A DNA stretch of 64,000 bases from Sipunculus nudus (taxonomy: Eukaryota; Annelida; Sipuncula; Golfingiida; Sipunculidae), in NCBI GenBank assembly GCA_026874595.1, contig CM049309.1, positions 70,290,926-70,354,925 of the forward strand, written 5' to 3'. The position numbers and the translations under genes were made by a program. A model generated the notes under the pieces. It did no database searches. It had not been told where the DNA came from and worked only from the letters and a program-made list of their open reading frames with translations. Positions 43,201 to 56,823 of this stretch are shown piece by piece; position 1 is the first letter of the stretch; each line of letters starts with the position of its first letter.

Positions 43201-46200
43201 ACAACAACAATATATGAATGTATAAATTTAAACATTTGCTCATACGATACACTGATTCATTAATCATATATTTAAAATGAATAAGAAACAAGGGACCCTT
43301 GGGTCACGCCGCTCAGCTGTTATATATGATAAAAAAATATGATTTAGAAATGAGGCACATGCTGGTTTTGTGTGGAAATAAATATAAGCTGTATTATGAG
43401 TTGTGGGTGTTTAGCTTATGTATGATTTTGATAGTATCTTTGGAGACAGGGAAGAGGATTGATTTCATTTATTTTATTAACAAATGGAGTGCTATTGTCA
43501 CACAGATTTTGACTTGGCCATATAACTTGTAAGCAGAACATATAATATAAGAGTTTAACTATTTATTAAAAATAATTAAAAATTGTCCCAAATATAATTT
43601 TTATTAAAAATAATAAGAGAATCGTATGATTTTTTAAAATAAAATACAACTGAAATGATTATTAAAATAATATCAAAGAATATATTCATGAATGCATTCA
43701 TGAATACATTTTGAAAGTATCTGCACTGGTAATCATATACTTTCATTTTTACCTGAATTCCCATTCTTATGCAAGAAATTTTATAATGGAGTACATATTT
43801 ATATTCCTATTCAAATGCATTTGCAAAGTATTCGCACCATGTCTAGTATTTATTCAGTTTTCACCAAACAATTATGTTGAAAATTCAGAATATGCAAAAT
43901 TAACACATTCAAATAATGATCATATGGTTTTATGGCTTTTATCCATATTAAAAAATAAATAAATGTAAGGCCAAAAAAAAATAAAGGTATGGTTCTCAGG
44001 CACCGCCCGCATCAATTTTAAACCCCCGCATCAAAAATTTTGATTTTGATTTTCAATAAAAACTTTCCAATATTGAGCTGCTGCCGCTCAGAGATTTCTT
44101 TCAAGAAGATAAAACCATACAATTTCCTTTGTTTTGTAGTGCTTTTACTAATTCAGCAAAATAAAACTGTTATTTTCATGCTTTTCCCTTATCATTTGAC
44201 CTTTTTATCGAAACATACCAAAAAATTTAAAATAAAAAAAGCGCCCGCCCGCATTGATTTCTGAAAAAAAGTGCCTGAGAACCATACCTTTTTTTTATTT
44301 TGGCCTAATATATTCATTTTGGACTAATTTTACATCAATGTACACACTAGACACAGCAGGAATCTAGATTAATATTATCAACTGCATCTTTGTCTATCAT
44401 TAATTTGCTTCATATGATCCCTAATGATTAGTAATTAATAATATGATTTATTTTTTTATCATTAAAATTGAACTGAAAAATACCATAGGTGGCTGCATGG
44501 TGTTATTTGGAATATGTGACAATCGATACAAGATTCTTATATCATCAGTAACTGCAAGTTAATTTCCTGTTACTATCAACTAACAAATTCCTTTTCTATT
44601 TTTCTTTAATTTGTTATTAAAAACCAATAAAAATTTATTAATTTATTGTTATGCTGTTAGTTAAAACTACTAGATGAATTTGGTTGGACACCTAGATCAA
44701 CTGTGGCTGGCCATAAGCTGCCTGGCTGCGCCCGTGTATGCCTCCTGTCAAGCGTGCATAATTTGATGAAAGGTCAACAAGGTCAACATACAGGTGACTC
44801 AAGAGGGGCTGGGGAGAGCTAAGGTCTGACATGGTCTCATATAAACATTAATAAAAGCTACAATTTTTGGCCAATTTCTTTCAGCTTTCTAAACTAAAAA
44901 AGCTGGAATCCTTATGTGGGCATGATATGAAAATTATATCAACAGTGCTTACAGGAAACAAACATGCCATGGTCAAAATTTGGCAAAATTTAAGGTACTA
45001 ATTTTATATTTATACTAATAACTTATAAAATTTGAAAAATTCCGAACTAATTTTGGGTATTCAATTGAATCTTGATAAAATAATGTTACATCCCTGACAA
45101 AAAATCTCTAGCTTCAGCAATCCTCTTGTTAAGGGAGCAAATATATTTCTTGATTTTTTACAAAGTGCATTATGTTTGGGCCTATAACTTAAAACAATTA
45201 CACAATACTGACATCATTTCTGGCATGTGCATAGAGAATGTATAGAAAAATATGTATATTATATATGATTAAAGTCAGATCAGTGATTTTGATATTAGGC
45301 AGTCTTGAAGTGTAACAATGGGTTTTTAATGGAAAAATAAAGTTTTTCATTAATATCTCGAAGGTATTAAGTCCTAGTGACCAAATTCTTGGCATGGTAA
45401 GGGATTTTGGAGACATCTAATTGTATGCCAAATTTTAGGAACTGAGAGCTGAAGCTGGGGAGCTGAGCTCTTGCAAACTGTATAACACTAGCTTGATGTA
45501 AACAATATGTTACATGGTGCTTGAAAACTTGAATAAAATCTTCAATTTTTGATCAACTGGTTTTAAATTTTTGATGTTAACAAAATGCTAACAAAAACAT
45601 GCTGTGAAATTAAATCCACAGTCCTTACAGGAAAAAAACGTGCCATGGTCAAAGTTGGGCAAAGTTTAAGGCACCAATTTTTTATTTTTGTTAATATTTC
45701 AAAAAATTTAAAAGATTTTTCTCTAATTTTGGGTATACAATTTAATTTTGATTAATTAAAGTTATATTACTGGAAAAAAAAGTCCATAGCTTTAACATGT
45801 TTTTTGTTAAGTGATCAAATTTCTTTCCTGATTTTTTTCAAAATGCATTATGTTTGAGCCCATAACTTTTTTAAATTATATAATACAGACATAATTTCTG
45901 GCATGTACATAGGAACTATATAGAGGAATATTTATGGTAAATATGAGGAAAAACAGATGAGTAGTTTTGATATTAGGCAGTCCTGAAGAGTGAAAATAGG
46001 ATTTAATAAAAAATTGAGGTTTTTCCTTAATTTCCCAAAGGAACAAAGTCGCAAAGACCCAGTTTTCGGCTTGGTAGGAGATCTTGGGGACATCTAACAT
46101 TATGCCATATTTTGGATTCCTAGGTCTTACGCTTTCAAAACGTGCCACATCTACGGACGGACGGATGGACAGATGGACGGACGATGGACAATGGACCATG

Positions 46201-49200
46201 ACTATAGCTCAGATGACTTATAGTCAGCTGAGCTAAAAATAACCCAAATTTTCAATTTCAAAATGATATTTATTATGAAACACTTTGTATCAATGCCGCT
46301 GGAGAAATTTTCATTTCTCTTAAATAAACTGAAATAAAACATGCCTATGATCTTGAGCTAAACTCATCTTTAGGTAAGCACTAGTCCACCTACATTTATA
46401 TTAATATATGAAACAGTAAACTAAACAAATATTTGGTCAAACTTACTGTAAATTCAGCCTCTTTGCCACGTTCAAGCATGTCTGAGTTGGGGTCTGCTTT
46501 ACCGAGGGGGTTTTTGTTTGAGACACCTTTATCACCATAAACAGTCAGGTAGACCTGGCTGTGAGTGCCTGCATTGTGTATGTCACTTGTACAAACCTTC
46601 ACACGCCACTGGCCCTCTGTGGAAACAAAAGGGTATAACAGTTGAAAAGTATAATATTGGTGGCAGGAACTGCTTCGATGATTGACAGAAATAAAAGGAC
46701 CGATGATCAATTATTTATAGATTATTTTATGTACCTTCTATATTACAGTGAAATCTGCTTTACAGAACTGTACCTTAAACATTGACTGAGTGAATTCAGT
46801 TTGACTTGTAAATCATGCTGAAAGCTCAAGGAAACGGCCAGGTAATTGACACTTATGATAAAAGATTGTTTAAAATGTTGTTTGTTACTTTTTGTCCTGT
46901 TTTTCCCGTATGTCCCACAGGGTTAGATTTTTTTTGCTGGATAATATTTTTTCTTTACTTGTGCATACATAATTGTTTGTAATTAATTGTACAAAGATGT
47001 AAACAATTTAACTGATTCTGAATGAAAAACAATCAACCATTGATGTAACTGATTAATTGGCAAACAACTTATAATTAAGTGTGAGTAATATTTATTATAT
47101 TCAAAATTTGGTGATGTGATATCCAATCTATGCTAAATTCAAGCTCCAGTTTACCATACTTTCCTCCTCTAATGCTACCTTAAAGTATGAAATGTCTGAT
47201 CGTTAAAGCTGAGGAAGAAAAGCGTTGAAAATATTAATCCTCAGGATTCTTGCCCCGGTGTTAGCATCCATTTAGTAGTGATATGTCAATGACCTGTAGG
47301 TGGCACTGTCTACTGCATGAGGATGAGGACAATCTTATGATAATGATGGATGAAATCAGCATTCTAGATTTTATATTAAAGAAAAGGCTGGCAATAATCC
47401 AGGATTCATAGCCTTTAACAATAAAAACTTCAGAAGTACAGTTAAAATTTCACTATTCTTTCCCTGCTTCTGGTGGTACTTTTAGACTATAGGAGCAGTC
47501 AGCTTTGAAGTTCAGTCTAGTTAAGTTAAGATATAACAAATGTAACCCTTATAGATAAGAAACACCTGATCCAAAGATAGCATATGAATTTGTTCAAACA
47601 CTCAAGAAAGGAAACGTACAGTAACTTTTCACCATTTAAAACTAAAATTCATCTCTGTAATGTAAAATGATGTAAAATACATAATTTACACACTATTGCA
47701 ACACCAAACAACAAATTTGTTTAAGAATACCAATGATTTATGTTGGCAACATTTAAATATGAGAATAAAGAGCAAGTAACAATGTGAAAACAGTGCTCAG
47801 GTACTTAATTATGAAGGAAGTAATGAATATCCTGGTAACTTACGTGTTCTGGAGTTTGGTTTTGGTTGTGCTGATGGAGAATTGGGATCCCTCACATCTA
47901 CAGAAGAGAAAACAAAGTGAACAACATGGATAGCATGTACAATTTCATTTCACATTATTTGGTAATATGACTGAAGTAAGGAAGATGCTAGAATGAGATG
48001 TTTAGTAAACATATAGCTTTTGAAGTAACTGACAGACTAATCACAAACATCTCAATCAACTTATATATAAATCAGTATGCAAAATAGAATGGATAATATT
48101 TCGATTAAACATTTTAAAAGAGCAGCAAGGTGAAGAGCACTGTATAAACAACTGTTCTTAGATCATGTAGCCATATGATACCCTTCAAAACTTCAACAAA
48201 CTGCTGAAATATCTTGTAAAAAACTGGATTTTAAACAGGATTGAGACAAGAAATTGACTGTATGGTTAAAGCTTACCTAACATAGGCAGTTCACGTTCTG
48301 TCATTCTGTCATCTTCATGGTCATCTAGCCAGCGGCCACATGGGAAGACAAATTCCTTGTCCATTCTGTCTCCTTCCTTCTCCCTGACAACCACTTTCTC
48401 CAAAAACCAGCCTGCACCGTGACCCTTCCCATCATGCCCTATTACGACCTTCTTAAGGTCCTCCAAGGTCACTGCTTCAATGATGAAGGTATCAACCTGA
48501 AAAACAGCAAAGGGAAATGTGAAAATCTGTGTCTACTTGGTATCAGTGAATGCTGGTGACTGAATGATATTAAAAGTGAATGTACTTTAAATTAAAAATA
48601 AATAGCATTAACTTGCCATGACCTGACAATTCTGTTTTCTCGATAAAAGAAAGAAAAACAAACAAACATGGAATATGGGGAAAATTAAATATAATCTCTG
48701 GTAGTTATGAAGTATATTTTATTTTCTGAGATTTAATTATTTTATCTAAATCATGTTGTGTATCACAATGTAAGGCCAAATTCTTCTTCCATAATTCTTC
48801 TTACCTCATTTTTCTGGAACTTGTCTGGACTGTCCAGTGCGTGGTACAACCAGCGCTTTCCGCTGTCCCCCTTGCTGCCATAAAGAGTCATGTAGACTTT
48901 GGCATCTGTCTGGGCTGCCCAGTGGTCACCAGTGTGCACCTCCACTTCATAATGATACACTGCAACAAGAATAAGACCACCCTTAACATCTATGTTATTT
49001 CCTTATATTCTCACCATTCACAATGCCACTGACTGTCATCTTAACCTAGGCAGTTATTATGCAAATTACTGACAGATTCCACTGAGAGATTTAATGCAGA
49101 ACCTGTGTAGCCTAAAGCACAAATTAAGGTGACTAGAGGTGTCTATTCGGCTGGTACTTTTTCGAGGAGTTAATTTTGCCCACCTGCGCAGTAGTCAAGA

Positions 49201-50573
49201 AGTAGTACTCAGAAATAGACCAGTTGGACAAAGTCTGAGTAAGAAGTCCAGCAAAAATGGCTGACAGTGACACAAAAGCACTGATCACATGACTAATTCA
49301 AGTTACTGCTTATTGCACACAGATTTTTTTATGAGTTTGGGCTTCACACTGGGGGGAGTTCCTGCAACACACACTTCCTGCTGAATATAAAATGTGTAGA
49401 ACAGGGAGAATCTGCAATACAAATACATCTTATGTCCCTGTGTTGGCCTGTGCCTATTGCATACTGCAAATAAAACACTGCAAAAGGTGGCATGTATATC
49501 AAACTCCAGGGATGTTAATCCTGTGTGTGCCCCATCACACTGTGGAGCAACCCTTTGGTGGATAATAAAGGCATCCATCAGATTACAGATTTGTACATGG
49601 CAGGCAAGAGCTTGAAAGTGTGTTACAGTCATGATTATACAAAAGAAAAGTAGTCACAAAACACTTTGAAAAAAACAGAGTTAGTATGTTTTATCTTGAA
49701 TTAAGGCTTCTCTTCTATATGGTTTCAGAGTGTGTGGAGTATATTTTAAAGAACAGGTCCATGGCCTGTAGCTGGTACCAACTACTGACTGTGGATAAAG
49801 AGGACAACATGATGGGAATAATATGTAGTTATTAAGCCTTCTGGATTTTAGGTTTAATATGCACTGACTCTGGAATAATCAAGACATTACATTACCCCAA
49901 ACTTTGAGGTTATACAAAGATTTCAACATTTTGCCTTGGAGACTTTGCCTGGGACAAAACAAGAAGATCTATAGCTATACATATCCAATGCCTAAACTAC
50001 TATTTTCTTCTATTGCCCCTTTGAGAAGTAATCCAGTCATGTTACTTGCCTGGAAGAACTGGCTTGCCCTTCTTTGTGACGGGTAACTCCCGCACTATGT
50101 CATGATCATCCTTCTTCCTGTCCATCCATCGGTCAAAACGGAACACAAATTCCTCTCCCGTGTCCACGTCTTGCATCTTAACCTATCATTTAAATAAACA
50201 TCACCAAATTAAAAAGTAGTTTTAATGTGTCAAACTTTATTGAAAAATCAATCAGTGTTTTCACCTGTTTGAAGGTGCACAAAATGAACATTTTGAGTTT
50301 AAAAGACTAGCAGGGACAAATAAAATTGTCCCATTTTTTGCTAATAAATTGTTGGTTATAACATATCTGTCATCCAATTAATGAACAATATCAGCTTATG
50401 AATCACAGACTATCACTGGCACTATGGAGAATGTCTCATTTCTAATAAAACTATATTGACAATCTCTCTTATGTTTTATGTTTATCTTTATGTTTTTTTT
50501 CTAAAGGTTATTTTGCAAAACTTTTTAATTAAAGCTTAATCTTCCACTTTTAAACACAAAAAATTATGTAACA

Positions 50574-50635
<62 letters not shown>

Positions 50636-53600
50636 CCAATTTTTTATTTAAGCAGATATATGACATTACTTAGACAGAGTGAACTGACTGATATTAAAAA
50701 GAATTAAATTGGGAATGCCACAGACCTCCTCCAAGTGCCAGCCATCATCCCAGGCATCACCATCTGTCCGTCCAATACGGATCTTATACAGATCCCCGAT
50801 CGCTCCAAGATCCACCTATAAAGTACCAATCCATAATGCAATGATTAGAGAGAGCTATGATATCCTATATCTTCTATGAGGAATATGAGACCAAGTTATC
50901 TCTCTATAGCAGACATGACTAAACCTGAAATGTGTGAGCCTTAAACATATCTCTTTTTATTTCATCACAAAAAAAAGAATATTTCAATTAAACACATATA
51001 ATTAGCTCAATTTAACCATCATTCTTGACAAAAGCATAAACGCTAATGACCATAATGTGACAGACACTGAAAGTTCCTGTATTGAGTGTTAAAGTATGTT
51101 TCTGATGTTTATTATTTTATATTCTTTATTTCTCAAAAGCAGGTAAAATTTATGTTTATTTTAATATTAACAGAGAGTTATTTTAACCATCAGTCATTGG
51201 ATACTAACTGATGCAAGTTTTACACATCTTATGCTTCAATCTGAATGAAATACATCTGTTATTTTCCAGTAGAAACAATATTTTAAATGAATTAAAGAAA
51301 ACCGATTAAAAGCAATCTTAATGCTTCAGCTGTGTTATGCAACCTCACATCAAACTCATCTGTCTTTCCAGGTTTGAATGCTGGTTTGTCTTTCCCGAGT
51401 TCATGGTCTTTGCTGCAGCCTTTCTCACCATATGCAGTGAGTACAATATGGGATCCATTTGGTTGTTTAGAATCTGTTGCTGTTTTAATCCACACTTTGT
51501 ATGCTCCTCCTAGATTAATTAATAAAACATACAATGTGTTTAATATTGTTACAAGATTGGCTTGACATTAACTTTTGAAAGTATTTACTCAGCCGGGCAT
51601 GTAATAACTAACTTTTACTTGCCCTACATGAATTTTATAATCCTACAAACATCAGTGATTGCTGTCACAAACACAGAAAATTTTTTAAGCATTTCACATG
51701 ATTATTCTGCATAATAAACATGTTAAAATGTTTGTTTATTAATAATATTTCTCTATAGCATTTACAATGACAAACATACAGGTAATTTAAGATAGAGTTA
51801 TTACAATATGAACTAATTTCCCCCAGAGAGAATACAGCTAACTTCAGATTAGTTAAGACCTTTGTGTAAAGGTTTATGCTGGACATTAATGATACAGGGA
51901 CTCATAAGCATTTTGGTATGATGTACAATTGATACAGGTGCTCAGTCACCTTTTGATGTGATGTATAATTGATACAGGTACTCACTTGATGATGCTGGAG
52001 GTTCCTGGGCTTTGATTTCCCTCTCGATCTTGCCATCTTCCTGCCCTGCATCAAACCATCGCTCACACGGGAAGTAGAACTGACGGCCTGAGGGTTCATG
52101 TCCCTCCTTGATTATAATCTTATCAAGGTACCAGCCAGCACCTGTAAATATTATAAAGTATCTGCACAGGTAAAAGTTGTATAACACAGAGAAGCTGTAT
52201 GTACTAAACAGGAACTCAAATCCACATCTTCAGATCAACAGTTCACTATAGAGTTAGCAAGATTTTCTTCGGTTTTTTTCATGGTTTTGCATGCATAACC
52301 AGTGAGCACAATAAGTTTTCAATATGTCAACTGTTACATGGCCTTTACTATAAACCAACTGAAATTACAGTACAACAATTACTAATGCATATCATATATA
52401 TCCTGATCTAGAAGAGTCTCAGACTTGAGTATTTTCATTCTCCCATGTATCAGTGGGGTAGTTAACTATAAAAGGGCCTGATCAAACACAAAGTAATCTA
52501 GTTTTATAAATCCATTATGTATTATTTACACGCTACCATATATAACACTACGAATATCAGTGTGCACAGACATATTTCCTATTGAAAATTAAATACAGGT
52601 TCAGCACTTTGTTTTATCAGTGTGTATTGAAGATACTGAGACCAGCAGATCAATACAGGTTATAGAAAACTTTGACAGCAAGATATATACAGTGGAACCT
52701 GTCAAACAGACCACCTATCTAATAAGACTACCCAAATATTAAGACCACTTTTGGGTGGTCTTATAACACAGGTTTTACTGTACCTTTACTTGGGTCATTA
52801 TGACCAACAATGATGTGGGTCAGCTCATCCAAGTCAACAGCCTGTAACTCAAATGTGTCCATCTGACCATCCTGGAACTTGGTGCTGTTGTTAAGTGACT
52901 TGTACAGGAGTCTGTTGCCAGAGTCTCCCCGCTTGCCGTACATGTTGATGTATACATCAGCCTCTGTGTCAGAGCCAGGCTCACTGCCGGTGTACACCTC
53001 AATCACATACGTCACCACTGAAATGAATGCAGAAACTTTACAGTTATAGGGAAATAAAAGAGATTTTGAGAAATGAAGTTTAGAAGCTTACAGGCAAGAG
53101 TAAGCAATATTTCTGGGGAAAGAACTGCAGAAAAGTGGTGCTTATAATTATATCATAAAGCCAGCTATTCGCCTCCTTTTCTGTAGAATTTGTGTCATTT
53201 CTGGCTAACTGTAAGTATTAATGAATAGTTTTCATGGAGAAACTCCGGCCTTTGAGTGCTTCCAAATAAATGCATACTTGGATTTAGCACTAAATATAAA
53301 ACAATGAGAAAGTTTACAAGGAACTCAACAAAATCAACAGAGAAGTATTCATTTCATTAAATATCAGTAACAATTTTCAATATTAAAGCTCAGTTCTCAT
53401 ACGACTAAAGCAGGATTACCTACACCAAGCATTTATCTGCACTAGACACAGCACAATGTGTGGTTCTGAGAAAATCAAGGAATTGAACATTTGACTGGAG
53501 CAACACTTACCTGGAAGTGGAGCTTTGCCTGGTCTGACAACTGGTAGCTCCCGCCAGACATCCAAGTCTTCCTGCGTCCTTGACATCCAGTGGTTGACTT

Positions 53601-56600
53601 TGAACATTAATTGCTCCTGACTTGTCAAATCCTTCATTTTGACCTGCAAAATATACAAAAAAATACTAATCAAGACCATCAGTGCTAGAAATACAGCGCA
53701 AGTCTATTTGTATGCAAATTCCAATCAGATACCAGTTGTGGATCCAGAGGGGTGTCCAAAGTGTCTGGAGCCTCAACCTTTTTAGCAGCTGCAACCTTTT
53801 TTAAGGGTTTCAACCCAATTTCTGATGCCTTAACTCTCCCTTTTTCTACACTTGTAGACCTTTTTGAGTTTTTCTCATTATTCTTCAATGGTTGGACCCT
53901 TCCCCATCCAAAATCTTGGATCCTCCCCTGGATACACAACCTTTTTCAGTCTTGCTGGAGGTAGTTTACCCTCCAGAACTTCCATTTATGTTTAGATTTT
54001 CTAAGGCACACCGTCATCCAGGTTTGAATACAAAGGGTTTCATGGCAAAATAATAATGGCCAGATGATAAAATAGAAGGAGGCAGGGTCCATACTGACAG
54101 AAGCTCCTGCTGGTGGCTTACCTTCTCTACATACCAGCCTGAGTTTTGTACTTTCTCATCATGTCCTATCCTGATCTTGTACAAATCTGTCACTTTAGTG
54201 CCAAGGTCAACCTGAAAGGAAATACATAACTCTCAATGAAGCTAGATTTGGCAGATTCAATCCACTGTAATCAATGCATTATTTTTAATCAATACCAGTA
54301 TTAGAATATCACAGAGAGAAAAAATACCATAACAGTGACTCAACCTTGAAGAAAATGATAATGTTTCATAAAAGTTATATCCACATGTCCATTGCAAAGA
54401 GTGTTATAATCCACAGTGTCAATACAGATTTATATCCACAATGGTACAAAATCAGCTGTGGAAAGAAATTTCTAAGAATATCAGATTTCCATTACTATAA
54501 TTTTCTTTTTAAAATACTGGACCTATTATATCAGCTTTTATAAGTGTTAATTATAATAGCTTTTCCCAGCATTTTTTGCTTTTCATTTATATATTTGATG
54601 ATTAATAAAGTTTTGTTTGTTTTATTCTCCAAAATACTTAAAAAAAAAACAATTTTTTACAGTTACCCGTGTATGAGTGTGATGATTTTTTCAACTACAG
54701 TTATAAAAATAATCATAATAATAATATTATTATCATTATAATTATTTTTATTATAATTACTATTTTTATTCTTATGAATCTCTTACCTTGAACTCATCAG
54801 TAGCCCCAGGTCTGAAGTACTCTTTGTCTTTGCCTGAGCCTAGAGGGACACAGATGTCGCTGTTTTTACCATAGGCATGCAGCATCACTGTGTTCTCTGT
54901 AGACATGTTCACTTCTTTCCCTGTTGTTACCCACACACTCCATTCACCAGCTGAAAGTTAGATGAGAAAACTCACATGATTCAGTCTTAGAAAGGTGGAG
55001 GAACAACTGTCCTGGTTATATAACCAGAGTTATCTTTGAATATTAATCAACCTAGATGAGATCACTGTTTCAGTTGAGTTTTCGATAATGTTTCGAGTAA
55101 TGAATCAACTCTATGAATAAGCTAAATGCAAGAAAAACACTAAGCTGAGAATCTTCAAAAGCAATTTTGTTAACAGCTTATTCCTATATATAATTAAGAA
55201 AATTTGAGAATGACAAAAAATAACTTTCAGAGAAAAAAGAATACTTCAGCTTCACTGACAAACCTTGATTTAACAAATGAAGAAATGTACAGAATACTGT
55301 GGTGGCCATTTTGTTTGTGAGGATTTCAAATTCAAACGTGAAATTCACAAATGGGGATTTAAAAACTTTGTGAATAAGATGTCTCATCGTTGTGGTCACA
55401 TAATATTAATATTTAATATAAATAATAATAGATCTTGTACTTTCAAGGATTCTTATTATAAATCAAATAAGATCTTTCAAATTATCTGCCATTAATGAAG
55501 AATAATTACATCTCATTCAATGTTCCCTTGGGTCCAAGTCCAATTATTAAGATTTTGTGAAAATATCATTTGATATCATTAATTCATATCATAATGGTCT
55601 CATTTTTGTAGGTTTTTAATATGATGAAAATGTGAATGATGAACCCTTGCAAAACAATGACAAACTGAAAATTGTAAAATTTTAACTGCACACATATGAG
55701 GCAACCACAGTATGTTAAAGTTAGGTGTTGGAGGTGGCTAGGACATGTCAAAAGGAAAAAAGACAATTGTGAAATAAAGTGGCCTTTTCACCTGAAAGCA
55801 AAAAACAAGGCAGGCCAAAGAATAAGTGGAGAAGAACATTCAAAGCAAAGTGAAATATGATTATGGGTAGGTGTGGATCCTTTAAGGTACCATAACTGGC
55901 AAAAAACTACATCTAAAATCAATCCAAAAGTAGTTTAAATTCATAATAAATCCCATTATGTATAAATTATTTTATACCTGACATACTGTTCTTTCTGATG
56001 GTTTAAATATTTTTTAACTTTACAGTCATTTTCAGTATGGTTGAAAGATAAAAAGAATGATTGATTATTGATCATGTTCCACTGATATTGTAACAGTGAA
56101 ATATGATGTACAGAATTATACGTAATATATTAATAAAGTAAACTCAGTTTAACTTGTACATCATGCTGAAAGGTAAAGGTAATGGCTGGGTTGTTCAGGT
56201 TAAATTTTCATGCTGTTTGCTGTTTTATGACCTGTTTTTCTTATATCTCTGACAGAACATAAATATTCTATCAGGATAATGACTTCTTTGGATGTTCATA
56301 CATAATTGTTTGTGATTGATTATGCAAAAATGTGATAAATTTAATCTATTATGAAAGATAACAACCTATCATGGATATAATCAATTAATTCACACATCAC
56401 AAGGATGCAAACCCCTGGCCCATAATAACAGGACCTTGTTGCCTGACCACATGCTGAGCGTAGGTTTTAATATGTGACCTTACGTTTTGGTTTGTCTTCT
56501 GGTTCTTCTTCATCATCTTGTGCTGCTACTGCTGCTACAGCTGAAAATACAGATATAAAAATATTGATGAGACTGATGGAAAATACTCCAGGTGTCTCCA

Positions 56601-56736
56601 CACACTTACCAGACAGATAGAACAAGGAAACTGTTTAATTAATGTGACTTCACACTAAACTACTTCAACTGATTTATATCAAGGCTTACAAGTACCAGTA
56701 ACCCTGATGAATGTATATTATTATATTATATTATAT

Positions 56737-56823
<87 letters not shown>

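Noticed and set aside
37776-43532. Two similar plus-strand frames (37776-38027 and 43299-43532) that look like a conserved protein
   Set aside because: They are two copies of the same R4 sequence. The second is shifted by an inserted base near 43455, and DNA identity outside the frame is equally high.
53710-53945. Candidate extra exon between exons 7 and 8
   Set aside because: It would interrupt a PLAT A domain at a place where eight other A domains have none, and the composition fits an interspersed repeat.
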